Assembly (NCBI GenBank): GCA_002730365.1
Contig: PBZZ01000101.1
Span: 1-15,277 of the forward strand
Direction: 5' to 3'
DNA: 15,277 nucleotides
Origin: Deltaproteobacteria bacterium
GTDB lineage: Bacteria > SAR324 > NAC60-12
In this document: in pieces, positions 1-6,904 of the stretch
How positions within the stretch are numbered: the first letter of the stretch is position 1
Layout of the letters: every line of letters begins with the position of its first letter
The notes under the pieces: model-generated
The model's database searches: none
What the model was told of the DNA's origin: nothing
What the model saw: only the letters and a program-made list of their open reading frames with translations
Translations under genes and position numbers: made by a program

Positions 1-111
1 AAAAGCCAAATTTTCTCCAGCTGATAGACCTGCTGCGATGATGATAAAAAATGGCCCGATCAGGAAAGTCAGGGTCAGTCCAATGATCAAAAATGGTGTC
101 CACTTCCCCAT
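1..111 (-). CDS. ABC transporter permease, PotC-like, N-terminal fragment (runs off left edge)
   Basis: Only the first 37 codons are in the window. They begin with ATG at 111 and read MGKWTPFLII, followed by a hydrophobic stretch (about residues 6-29). This is one N-terminal membrane segment of an inner-membrane permease. It lies on the same strand, after a binding protein and a PotB-like permease, which is the place of the second permease in spermidine/putrescine- or iron-type importers. The product name rests on that context more than on the short sequence. No clear Shine-Dalgarno is visible before this ATG. The frame stays open for about 20 codons upstream but offers no ATG, GTG or TTG there, so 111 is the best start. 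The 167-base gap to the preceding permease is long for this kind of operon. Confidence 0.7.
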   Translation of the reverse strand, partial: MGKWTPFLIIGLTLTFLIGPFFIIIAAGLSAGENLAF

Positions 112-197
112 TAGGATTTTCTGCCAAGAACGCTGTTCCGCATATCTTTCCCAAGTGCAAAGAGTTCAGGTAAAAATTTTGATCTAATACATTTAAC

Positions 198-235
198 AAT
201 AAGAGCCAACATGATTAATAAGAGCCAACATGATT
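198..235. repeat. Perfect tandem duplication, 2 x 19 bp
   Basis: AATAAGAGCCAACATGATT occurs at 198-216 and again, with no spacer, at 217-235. Both copies are identical. They lie in the non-coding gap between two permease genes. No longer array and no other copy in the window was noticed. This looks like a recent slippage duplication that lengthened the leader of the second permease. Confidence 0.95.
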
Positions 236-278
236 TTTGTCTGATCTGTTAAGATATTTATGCTGGTGATTTCAGAGA

Positions 279-1100
279 CTACGCTCTGGCGGTTGCAATT
301 CGTTTGAAGAGAAGATTGGAGCCAAAACTCATCGTGATCAAGATCGTTGCAATGATTCCTGCAGAAACAAAGTCATTGGCCACATTGACTCTCTGATACA
401 ATAGTGTCTCCAGCATCAAGACCTTCGCTCCCCCAAGGATCGCAGGAGTTATGTAAGCAGTGAGAGAACCTGTAAAAACCAGTGTTCCTCCGATGACCAG
501 CCCTTCCTTGGTCAGAGGAAGGATGACCTTCAGAAAGACCTGCAACCAGTTAGCTCCCAAAACTCGGGCAGCCGCAACTGCATCATTTGGTAAGTTTTCC
601 ATGGCTGAGATAAGTGAAATGATCATCAGCGGCATAAATAGCTGAAGTAATCCCAAAAAGACGGCTGTCTCAGTAAATAACAACCGAATCGGTGTGTCAC
701 TGAGCCCCAATCCAACGATGGCATCGTTAACAATTCCTGTGCGGCCCAAAATGACGATCCAGGCATAGGTTCGTGCGACTGGCGAGATCATCAGGGGCAA
801 GACCACGAGCCCAAAGATTCGTCCACGATATTTGGCCGGAAGATGGAAGATGGAGAATGCGGTTGCATATCCGATAATGGCGCTGACCCCGGCAACGAGG
901 AGGCCCAATTTTAGGGTTCGGAAAAAGACGATCTGATTGAGGGGCTTGCTGATAAAGTCTGCATAGCCTTGTAGCGACCAAGCGTCATCAACCCGAAAGC
1001 CTTCTGAAAGGAGGACGAGGACAGGCAACAAGAAGAGGGTTGCTGTGAAAAGGATTGCAGGGAGGGCAAGCGCCAAGCCCTCTAAACGATTTTGAAACAC
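279..1100 (-). CDS. ABC transporter permease, PotB-like (polyamine/iron-type importer)
   Basis: A 273-residue inner-membrane permease of the BPD_transp_1 family, the first of two that would form the channel of the importer. About six hydrophobic segments are visible, near residues 11-31, 64-84, 95-117, 146-168, 201-221 and 243-265. The cytoplasmic EAA loop that docks the ATPase is at about 173-200 (AVAAARVLGANWLQVF, then the LPLTKEG part). Length and layout match the PotB group of spermidine/putrescine-type permeases. The start is GTG at 1100; no Shine-Dalgarno is evident. It follows the solute-binding protein by 69 bases, which contain a hairpin. The true substrate cannot be read from the sequence; polyamine, iron or another small solute are all possible. 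Confidence 0.88.
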   Translation of the reverse strand: MFQNRLEGLALALPAILFTATLFLLPVLVLLSEGFRVDDAWSLQGYADFISKPLNQIVFFRTLKLGLLVAGVSAIIGYATAFSIFHLPAKYRGRIFGLVVLPLMISPVARTYAWIVILGRTGIVNDAIVGLGLSDTPIRLLFTETAVFLGLLQLFMPLMIISLISAMENLPNDAVAAARVLGANWLQVFLKVILPLTKEGLVIGGTLVFTGSLTAYITPAILGGAKVLMLETLLYQRVNVANDFVSAGIIATILITMSFGSNLLFKRIATARA

Positions 1101-1117
1101 GGTGGGAATGATGAGAT

Positions 1118-1150
1118 TGAGGATCTCGGAGTAATCACACCGAGATCTCA
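1118..1150 (-). promoter_or_regulatory. Intercistronic hairpin between solute-binding protein and permease genes
   Basis: GATCTCGG (1122-1129) pairs with CCGAGATC (1140-1147) around a 10-base loop. TGA/TCA extends the stem across one bulged G at 1121. No T-run follows on the minus strand, so it is not a classical terminator. Its place just after the binding-protein gene suggests an mRNA-stabilising or partial-termination element that lets the binding protein be made in excess over the permeases. Confidence 0.6.
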
Positions 1151-1169
1151 GTCAGGTTTGATCAACTAT

Positions 1170-2189
1170 TTACTTGATGACCTTGGTGTTCCAACGCTCA
1201 ACCCAGCCTTCACGATTGTCAATAATATCAGCGGGGCTGATGATGTTGAGAGAATCGATGAGCTCAGCACCATAGGTAAGGCTCTCAGCAACTTCATCTG
1301 ACACCTTGACTTTCTTATTTGCGGGACTGTCGATCTTGGCGTTGGCAATGCGGGTCTGTGACTCCAAGGAGAGCCAGTAATCCATGAATTGATAAGCCAA
1401 TTCTTCATTGCCATTGCCTTTGGTCAAAATCATCACATTCATTCCCCCAGTTTGGCCCTCTCTGGGGTTTGCCCACACGAAAGGTAGTGGACTATTAGAA
1501 AATCTACTCCAAGCAAAACGCCCAACAGGGGCTGCAATGACTTCTTCCTGGTTCATCAATTGGGCAAGTTGAGAAGAACGGACATAAAAGGTGACGATGT
1601 CATCAGCCTGGGCGCCAATGCTATCGATCGTTTCTTCAAAGCCATAACCTTGGTGGCCAAGGGCCTTTGACAGCATGAAAAGAGTGAGAGGTCCCTGAGT
1701 CCCAGTGATGTTTGGAAGAGCAACTCTGCCGGCAAGTTCAGGGGATAAGAGATCCTTCCAGCTGTTGATTTGAACCAAGTCAGAACGATAGACAATGGAA
1801 CTGGCGTAGAAGGTGTAGCCAACTGCCCAATTTTCACCAAGAGGATTCTTAGCCGCCTCGTAAAGATCATTGTAGTTGGAGAGCTTGGAGACATCAAGAT
1901 TCTGGAGAAGTCCATTACGGGCTAAGGCTAGTGCGTCATGAGAAGAAATCACAGCCATGTCAATTACGGGATTGGCCGCATTGGCTTCGATTTTCGCCAT
2001 CCGCTCGACGCTGTTGCCGGTTTCGATCACCAGTTCGCAGTCACAAATCGCCTCAAACGGATCGTAGAGAGCTTTTTTGTAGGCATCTTGAGCAAAAGAA
2101 TAGACAGAGATGGTCAATTTTTTATCTGTTGCGACAGCTGACTGCACGGTGAGAATCGCACCAATTACTGCGAAAATTAGATATTTCAT
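1170..2189 (-). CDS. ABC transporter solute-binding protein, PotD-like
   Basis: A 339-residue periplasmic binding protein that delivers substrate to the two permeases encoded after it. The start is ATG at 2189, chosen because AAGGAG (2196-2201) sits 6 bases upstream and because the protein then opens with a clean Sec signal peptide (MKYLIFAVIG, ending AVA at about residue 20). An upstream in-frame start at 2243 would put 18 polar residues before that signal and is unlikely. The mature part has the layout of the spermidine/putrescine and iron binding-protein group: an early strand LTISVYSF, then a hinge-like SWKDLLSPELAGRVALPN segment typical of PotD relatives, and a C-terminal region ending in a GWVERWN motif. 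Ligand identity is not determinable here. The matching ATPase gene is absent from the window. Confidence 0.88.
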   Translation of the reverse strand: MKYLIFAVIGAILTVQSAVATDKKLTISVYSFAQDAYKKALYDPFEAICDCELVIETGNSVERMAKIEANAANPVIDMAVISSHDALALARNGLLQNLDVSKLSNYNDLYEAAKNPLGENWAVGYTFYASSIVYRSDLVQINSWKDLLSPELAGRVALPNITGTQGPLTLFMLSKALGHQGYGFEETIDSIGAQADDIVTFYVRSSQLAQLMNQEEVIAAPVGRFAWSRFSNSPLPFVWANPREGQTGGMNVMILTKGNGNEELAYQFMDYWLSLESQTRIANAKIDSPANKKVKVSDEVAESLTYGAELIDSLNIISPADIIDNREGWVERWNTKVIK

Positions 2190-2242
2190 CCAGTTCTCCT
2201 TACGATGTTGCCAGGACTGGGAAATCGCCCTGAAATAATACA

Positions 2243-2267
2243 ACCGGAGGCTCGCTCTGCCTCCAGT
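2243..2267 (-). promoter_or_regulatory. Inverted repeat upstream of the PotD-like gene
   Basis: GGAGGC (2246-2251) and GCCTCC (2259-2264) form a perfect 6-bp stem around a 7-base loop. Read on the minus strand it extends to 9 bp (ACTGGAGGC / GCCTCCGGT) with one G-T wobble. It lies directly upstream of the -10-like TATTAT. It could be an operator or, if transcription starts further up, a leader hairpin. Confidence 0.4.
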
Positions 2268-2286
2268 AAACCAAAATTCAGTATTT

Positions 2287-2326
2287 CACACCGGTGTTTC
2301 CCCCAATTTTGGAGAATTTCGGTGTG
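2287..2326. promoter_or_regulatory. Operator-like palindrome ACACCGGTGT with a third half-site
   Basis: ACACCGGTGT at 2288-2297 is a perfect 10-bp palindrome. A third half-site, CGGTGTG at 2320-2326, is the exact inverse of CACACCG at 2287-2293. The region between them is not coding. The arrangement fits a dimeric regulator site with an accessory half-site about 100 bases upstream of the PotD-like gene. The regulator is not identified. Confidence 0.35.
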
Positions 2327-2508
2327 CAGTAGACAAGAAAACCAGCATTGGTCAAGGGAATTTTTGAGTAATTTTGTATCGAATGGATATTTAGTTTGTT
2401 TAGCCAAGTTAATGGAGTTGAGCTTTCAGCAGTATGCAGTTTGAGCACTTTTCAATGAATCATTTGTTGGATCCAGTCGAAAACAACCCCTAAAACATTT
2501 GATAGAAA

Positions 2509-3408
2509 TCACACCAAATTCACCTCTTTTAAAAAATTCAGGTTCCTTTTAGCAGAAGTGAAAGCTTGATCCGTTGTTGCTCTCGGCATGTCCTGCTCAA
2601 TTACACCAATGCCTTCGAAGTTGATGGTTTCAAGAACAGTCTTCAGTTCGCGAAAATCAATAATTCCGTCTTCCAAGTCACACATCACATCCAGATCAAA
2701 TGCCTGGTCTGAATCCAGGTTTTCCTCAAGAACTCGTTTTTTGATTTGCCCATCAACATTTTTAAAGTGCAGGTAAGCAATTCGCTCAGGGTACTTCATT
2801 AGAAAGTCCAGCGCCGAGCGGTCGCCTACTTCAGGACTTCCATTGGAATATGCGTGATGACCGGTATCAAAACATAGATCGATCCCGGTTGCTTCCATCA
2901 AATTTTGGATCTCATTTTCATATTCGTAGAGAGACTTGATATGTGGATGAAAAACGGTTTTTATGCCGTGTTCTTGGAAGGTGAAGGCGGCCATCTCACG
3001 GATAATCTGCAAATATTTGTTTGATTGGGAGGGAGTCAAATCTGATTTTTTTTCACCGAATCTCCCAACATCTGATTCATCCATGGTCACAAGATATTTT
3101 GCATTCATCTGAACCAGCAGCGCGCATAACGAATTTAACTCTTCCCGAATACTATCTAAATTGCTGATTTGATCGAAAGCATAACAGGCCGTTCCCGCAC
3201 AGACTGACATGGACCTCTTATCAAGTTCAGTTGATAAGTCCTTATAGTTTGCTGGTAGATAGCCAATGGGTCCGAGTTCCAGAGCTTTGTACCCAGCGGA
3301 AGCAGCCTGATCCAAAAAAATGTGCCAAGGTGTTCCTGATGGAGTTCCATCAGGATACCAGACTCCCCAAGAACAAGGAGCGGTAGCAATAGTTACTTTC
3401 ATACTCAT
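2509..3408 (-). CDS. Sugar phosphate isomerase/epimerase, IolE-like TIM barrel
   Basis: A 299-residue soluble enzyme of the xylose-isomerase-like TIM-barrel family (AP_endonuc_2 fold). Features shared with inosose dehydratase (IolE) relatives are: APCSWGV near the N-terminus (about 10-16); FHPH at 153-156; CFDTGHH at 179-185; LHFKNVDG at 213-220; a DLEDGIIDF segment at 244-252; and IEQD at 270-273. The usual divalent-metal ligands of the family map to this set (D181, H214, E271 and a residue near H154-H156). Its start overlaps the stop of the preceding dehydrogenase by 4 bases (ATGA, 3405-3408), so the two are translationally coupled. Together they suggest oxidation and then dehydration or isomerisation of an inositol- or sugar-like polyol. 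The exact reaction is not proven; IolE, an IolI/epimerase-type enzyme or a ketose 3-epimerase are alternatives. Confidence 0.85.
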   Translation of the reverse strand: MSMKVTIATAPCSWGVWYPDGTPSGTPWHIFLDQAASAGYKALELGPIGYLPANYKDLSTELDKRSMSVCAGTACYAFDQISNLDSIREELNSLCALLVQMNAKYLVTMDESDVGRFGEKKSDLTPSQSNKYLQIIREMAAFTFQEHGIKTVFHPHIKSLYEYENEIQNLMEATGIDLCFDTGHHAYSNGSPEVGDRSALDFLMKYPERIAYLHFKNVDGQIKKRVLEENLDSDQAFDLDVMCDLEDGIIDFRELKTVLETINFEGIGVIEQDMPRATTDQAFTSAKRNLNFLKEVNLV

Positions 3409-4490
3409 TCCGATTTTTTTAAGGTTTCAATGATTTTCTGAAATAATTCCAGATCTTCAAGCGAGTCCTTTAAATTTGTTTTTGGTTTACGACTGGAAGC
3501 AATACAGTCGTAAAACTCACAGATTTCATTGACGAAAGGATCCTTGTAATCAGGACCGTAGATGGTGGTCTGAGCGTTCCCCTTAGCATACTCAGAAAGT
3601 TCTAATATAGAGGATTGATAGCGAATATAGGGAGTCTCATAATTTATTTTGAGCCGACGATCTCTCTGATAGATCTCAATGGTTGCGTCGAATTGAACGA
3701 TTTCTTGATTGTTTACTAACTCATAGGTTGCAAGAAATCCATCGTACTCTAGGACGATGATGAGTAGCTCTCCTTGATGAGATGCTGCTGCTGCCTTAAC
3801 ACTAATTGGGGATCCGAATAGCTCACGGACAGCAGAAAAACTGTGACAACCAAGGCCGGTTAACATTTGATAAGCAGTCCTGTGTTCGGCTTTTGTCTCT
3901 GAACCGAGTGCGCAATCAAGTTGTTGGTTACGCTTTTTCTTTGATTCTTCGATTAAATCCGAGGAGATATCAACAGGTGAAAAGATCGGTTTTGTTTGAC
4001 TAACGAAAAATGGCCCTTCACATATAATGTCTCGAAATCTGAGATATTCTGTTTTCTTGGGGCTTAGTTGCATCAGTTCCTTGGCCTTGAGGAACGTTCC
4101 GGCGTAACGACGCATGTAGCCAACCATCGTAATTTGATTTGGAAAATTCTCTTCTAATTTAACGAGTTCTTTCAGTTGCTGGATGTTTAGTGTAGCTGGT
4201 TTCTCAACGAAGACATGTTTCTCAAGTTTGATAGCCTCCTGCACAAATTCAAAGTGATGTTGATCTGGAGACAGCACAAATACAGCATCAATTTCAGGAT
4301 CTTTTAGGAGCTCAGATGGTGAAGAGTAACTATCTGAAATATTGTACTTATTTTCAATAAATTTATTCAAAGATGGTGAGATGTCTGCAACAGCTTTGAT
4401 CCAATACTTTTCGTTTAGATCAGAAAGGATGGGCAAGTGAACAAGTTGTGCGACTTCACCTAAGCCAATAATACCCACGTTGATTTTCAT
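3405..4490 (-). CDS. Gfo/Idh/MocA family NAD(P)-dependent oxidoreductase
   Basis: A 361-residue cytoplasmic dehydrogenase. The N-terminal Rossmann fold shows GIIGLGEVAQ at 6-15, with D36 at the end of the second strand, which favours NAD over NADP. The family signature VEKPATLN is at 95-102, with the catalytic lysine K97. GYMRRY at 124-129 and the GLGCHS segment with H216 match the substrate-side positions of the family. It is the first gene of a two-gene unit with the IolE-like enzyme. The start is ATG at 4490, preceded by GAGGG about 5 bases upstream. The family acts on inositols, glucose-fructose, deoxy- and amino-sugars, so an inositol 2-dehydrogenase-like role is the simplest guess given the partner. 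Residues 160-210 form an insertion of mixed charged sequence, and substrate specificity cannot be read from it. Confidence 0.87.
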   Translation of the reverse strand: MKINVGIIGLGEVAQLVHLPILSDLNEKYWIKAVADISPSLNKFIENKYNISDSYSSPSELLKDPEIDAVFVLSPDQHHFEFVQEAIKLEKHVFVEKPATLNIQQLKELVKLEENFPNQITMVGYMRRYAGTFLKAKELMQLSPKKTEYLRFRDIICEGPFFVSQTKPIFSPVDISSDLIEESKKKRNQQLDCALGSETKAEHRTAYQMLTGLGCHSFSAVRELFGSPISVKAAAASHQGELLIIVLEYDGFLATYELVNNQEIVQFDATIEIYQRDRRLKINYETPYIRYQSSILELSEYAKGNAQTTIYGPDYKDPFVNEICEFYDCIASSRKPKTNLKDSLEDLELFQKIIETLKKSE

Positions 4491-4573
4491 TTAATCCCTC
4501 ATAATTCTTGGAAAAACTTTCGAGTCAATTGGGTGTTTTTCACCCTGGCTTTGATCCAAACAGGATTTAAAGG

Positions 4574-4624
4574 TTAATCTTTGTTATTGCTAGAGGAAAT
4601 AGGTTAGGAAACAATTAATCTTTG
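4574..4624. repeat. Direct repeat pair TTAATCTTTG
   Basis: TTAATCTTTG occurs at 4574-4583 and at 4615-4624. The start-to-start distance is 41 bases, close to four helical turns, so both copies face the same side of the DNA. The setting between divergent operons makes them candidate regulator sites. Confidence 0.4.
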
Positions 4625-4714
4625 AACATTCTCTTGACCATTTCTTATTTCACTTTAATTAAGAGACAGATTTTCAGGGACCTCAGTCAAACATTGAAGA
4701 AATTTATCAATTAC

Positions 4715-4760
4715 AGTCATTGAATTAGGAATCTCTAAATTAGAAATCGAGTCATTGAAT
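4715..4760. repeat. Direct repeat pair AGTCATTGAAT
   Basis: AGTCATTGAAT occurs at 4715-4725 and at 4750-4760, 35 bases start to start. A degenerate third copy (AGTCA, three extra bases, then TTGAA) lies at 4685-4698, so three related elements are spaced by roughly 30-35 bases. These are candidate activator or repressor sites upstream of the peptide-type binding protein. Confidence 0.4.
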
Positions 4761-4833
4761 CAAGATGATTATTATCCTTTGAGGTTTTCATCAAATTAAA
4801 TTTGCCTCAATTTTCTAAATCGACCTTTTTTTC

Positions 4834-4849
4834 AGGAGGCCAAATGTAA
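4834..4849 (+). promoter_or_regulatory. Strong Shine-Dalgarno followed by a minimal start-stop ORF (ATG TAA)
   Basis: AGGAGG (4834-4839) is a complete anti-16S match. It is followed after 4 bases by ATG (4844-4846) and immediately by TAA (4847-4849). It lies 61 bases upstream of the ATG of the solute-binding protein, so it would be in that gene's leader if transcription starts upstream. A ribosome could load here and stall or release, affecting the downstream start. It may also be a chance match. Confidence 0.4.
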
Positions 4850-4909
4850 ATAATTGTGTCTGCTTATCTAGATTCGGTTCTATTTTGAAAATGATCAGTA
4901 GAGGAAATC

Positions 4910-6841
4910 ATGAAAAAAAAATTCTTTAACAGGTTTTTCAGATTCTCCACTCTAACGGGTGTAATCGCATTCACAGCACTATCAAATTCTGCTCAAGCAC
5001 AAGGTTGCTCAAGCTACAATGAAGCACCGATGCTAGCAAGTGCGGTAGCATCCGGAGCACTCCCAGCAGTTGGTGACCGGATTCCTGAAGAACCCTTGGT
5101 TGTGGAGGTCGCAGAGCAAATTGGTGTTTATGGTGGAACAATGGTTGATACGACGGGGGGGAACCGTTTAGCCGAATTCCGTCACTTTGGATATGAACCT
5201 CTCGTGCGTTGGTCAGTAGATGGAAGCGAAATTGTACCTAATGTCGCCAAGAGTTGGCAGATATCTGATGACGCGACAACGTACACCTTCCAACTGCGAA
5301 AGGGGATGAAATGGTCTGATGGCGAGGAATTTACGGCTGATGATATTGTGTTTTGGTGGACGTACGTTGAGTCCAACAAGGATATACAATCCAAGCCGCG
5401 TGGCTACATGGTTGTCAAGGGTGAGCAAGCAACAGTAAAGGCTGTTGACAAACATACTGTTCAATTCTCATGGTCTAATCCAAATGGTTTGTTATTAGAA
5501 AACCTTGCCTCTCCCTACGGAGTTCGGGTTAACCAATTTGCTGAGCACTACCATCGACAATTCATTAAGGGCTTGAACCCTGATGGGGTCGCAAAACTCA
5601 TGGCTGCAGATGGTTCTACAGACTATACACAGTGGTGGAATGCTACTGTCGGTAGCTATGGCAAGCAGTCAGAATACAACAATCCGGCTCGCCCTTCTGT
5701 GCATGGATGGATTCCCAAAGAACCCTTCCTTGGAAAAGAGCAATTCAAGTTCGAAAGAAATCCTTACTATTTCAAGGTGGATAAAGCCTGTAACCAACTG
5801 CCCTACATTGATTACCGTCAATGGGTCTTAGCAGCGGATACTGAAATCCAGTTGGCAAAGTCGCTGACCGGTGAAGTTGATATTAGCCGAGTTAATATCT
5901 CCACACCTGCTAATCGAAGTGTCTTCTTTGAAAACATGGAGCAGGGAGACTACCGTTTTGTGGCTGCAGACTCAGCCGATATGAATGTTGCTAATTTTCA
6001 GTTCCCTGAAAATCATCCTGATACCTTTAGGGCTTCAGTTTACAGGGACAAGAACTTCCGCATCGGGCTGTCCCACGCAATTGACCGTGAAGAGTTGATT
6101 GATGTTGTTTTTTTAGGGCAGGGAGAACCATATCAGGTAGCTCCACGTCCTAGGTCTCCCTTTTATTCAGAAAAGATGGCCAAACAGTACACTGAATATG
6201 ATCCTGAACTTGCCTCAGAATATTTGGATAAAGTACTAAGCAAGAAAGACAGTGACGGATTTCGGTTGCGCCCTAATGGTGACCGTTTTGTCGTTGTCAT
6301 TGCGGTCAACAAAGACTTCAAGTCCGACTGGGTTGACATGATGGAGTTGATCAAAGGGTATTGGGAGGCTGTCGGAGTAGAAACTGTGATTGAGGTTCTT
6401 TCGGATGCAACATCGATCAGTCGGCGCGGAGCAGCTGATAATGATATTGGTCTTTGGTTATCCGAAAATGGAGCGGGTCGCTTACCTCTCTTAGCACCTA
6501 ATGATTTGCTTGGAGCTGACAACGACCTTGATTGGAAAAAATTTCATGACACCCAAGGGAAAGAAGGAGTAGAGCCCCCCGCAAATGTGAAGCGAATGCT
6601 GGAGCTGATTGATCAGATTCCATTGGTCGCTGGCGCCAAGCAAGATGCAGTGATGGGTGAATTTTTGGAATTGGTGACAGATAACTTCCCTCGCATTGGA
6701 ATTGCTCTGCCAGCCGGAAACTACAGGGCTGTCAGCAATCGCCTCCGCAATGTACCTGAGCCTCTGATGGAGGGTTGGATGTACCCTGGAATTTCTCCTG
6801 CTAACTTTTCAACCTTTTACATAACAAAGGATAAGCAGTAG
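4910..6841 (+). CDS. Extracellular solute-binding protein family 5 (peptide/nickel/opine-type ABC importer)
   Basis: A 643-residue periplasmic receptor of the SBP_bac_5 family and the first gene of the long plus-strand operon. It starts at ATG 4910 with GAGG at 4901-4904. A Sec signal peptide covers about residues 1-30 (MKKKFFNRFF start, hydrophobic core at 16-25, cleavage after AQA). The cysteine at 33 has no lipobox leucine before it, so a lipoprotein is unlikely. The family signature is plain: YEPLVRW at 95-101, PNVAKSW at 110-116, TYTFQLRKGMKWSDGEEFTA at 124-143 and DD at 144-145. At 643 residues it is longer than DppA/OppA (about 530). It belongs with the large family-5 receptors that begin YNEAPML and are often misnamed peptide-binding. 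The ligand may be a peptide, glycoside, opine or other bulky solute. Confidence 0.93.
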   Translation: MKKKFFNRFFRFSTLTGVIAFTALSNSAQAQGCSSYNEAPMLASAVASGALPAVGDRIPEEPLVVEVAEQIGVYGGTMVDTTGGNRLAEFRHFGYEPLVRWSVDGSEIVPNVAKSWQISDDATTYTFQLRKGMKWSDGEEFTADDIVFWWTYVESNKDIQSKPRGYMVVKGEQATVKAVDKHTVQFSWSNPNGLLLENLASPYGVRVNQFAEHYHRQFIKGLNPDGVAKLMAADGSTDYTQWWNATVGSYGKQSEYNNPARPSVHGWIPKEPFLGKEQFKFERNPYYFKVDKACNQLPYIDYRQWVLAADTEIQLAKSLTGEVDISRVNISTPANRSVFFENMEQGDYRFVAADSADMNVANFQFPENHPDTFRASVYRDKNFRIGLSHAIDREELIDVVFLGQGEPYQVAPRPRSPFYSEKMAKQYTEYDPELASEYLDKVLSKKDSDGFRLRPNGDRFVVVIAVNKDFKSDWVDMMELIKGYWEAVGVETVIEVLSDATSISRRGAADNDIGLWLSENGAGRLPLLAPNDLLGADNDLDWKKFHDTQGKEGVEPPANVKRMLELIDQIPLVAGAKQDAVMGEFLELVTDNFPRIGIALPAGNYRAVSNRLRNVPEPLMEGWMYPGISPANFSTFYITKDKQ

Positions 6842-6848
6842 GTCACTG

Positions 6849-6885
6849 GGGGTGAAGATTGAGATTGATTCGAGATCTTCGCCCC
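6849..6885 (+). promoter_or_regulatory. Intercistronic hairpin after the family-5 binding protein
   Basis: GGGGTGAAGAT (6849-6859) pairs with ATCTTCGCCCC (6875-6885): 11 bp with one G-U pair and a 15-base loop. No T-run follows, so it probably stabilises the 3' end of the binding-protein message or lowers read-through into the permeases. It is the counterpart of the hairpin at 1118-1150 in the other transport operon. Confidence 0.65.
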
Positions 6886-6904
6886 GCATTGACATCCTAT
6901 TCAG

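Larger units (their letters stand above)
2190..2508. other. Intergenic region, leader and probable promoter of the PotD-like operon
   Basis: This 319-base stretch separates two minus-strand operons. It holds two inverted-repeat elements, listed separately, and a TATTAT-like -10 candidate on the minus strand (2235-2240), 46 bases before the binding-protein ATG. No convincing -35 box was found. I see no strong intrinsic terminator after the isomerase gene that ends at 2509. No coding frame here looks real. Confidence 0.5.
4491..4909. promoter_or_regulatory. Divergent AT-rich control region between two operons
   Basis: A 419-base non-coding region lies between the minus-strand dehydrogenase/isomerase pair and the plus-strand transporter/hydrolase operon. 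It must hold both promoters. It is AT-rich and contains two pairs of direct repeats, a small hairpin near 4531-4545 (GGGTG-5 base loop-CACCC) in the leader of the dehydrogenase gene, and a Shine-Dalgarno with a start-stop codon pair at 4834-4849. I could not fix a confident -35/-10 pair on either strand. No plausible gene is present. Confidence 0.7.

Noticed and set aside
2190..2243. Longer N-terminus for the PotD-like protein from 2243
   Set aside because: It would place polar residues before a normal signal peptide, and the AAGGAG site fits the ATG at 2189.
2205..2444. Plus-strand 79-codon open frame in the gap between the two minus-strand operons
   Set aside because: No ribosome site, no recognisable domain, and it overlaps the probable promoter of the PotD-like gene.
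4891..4929. 12-codon ATG frame overlapping the start of the family-5 binding protein
   Set aside because: No Shine-Dalgarno and no sign of an attenuation peptide; the ATG at 4910 with GAGG is clearly the functional start.
6163..6522. Antisense 119-codon open frame inside the family-5 binding protein
   Set aside because: Lies opposite a well-supported gene and has no motif or ribosome site.
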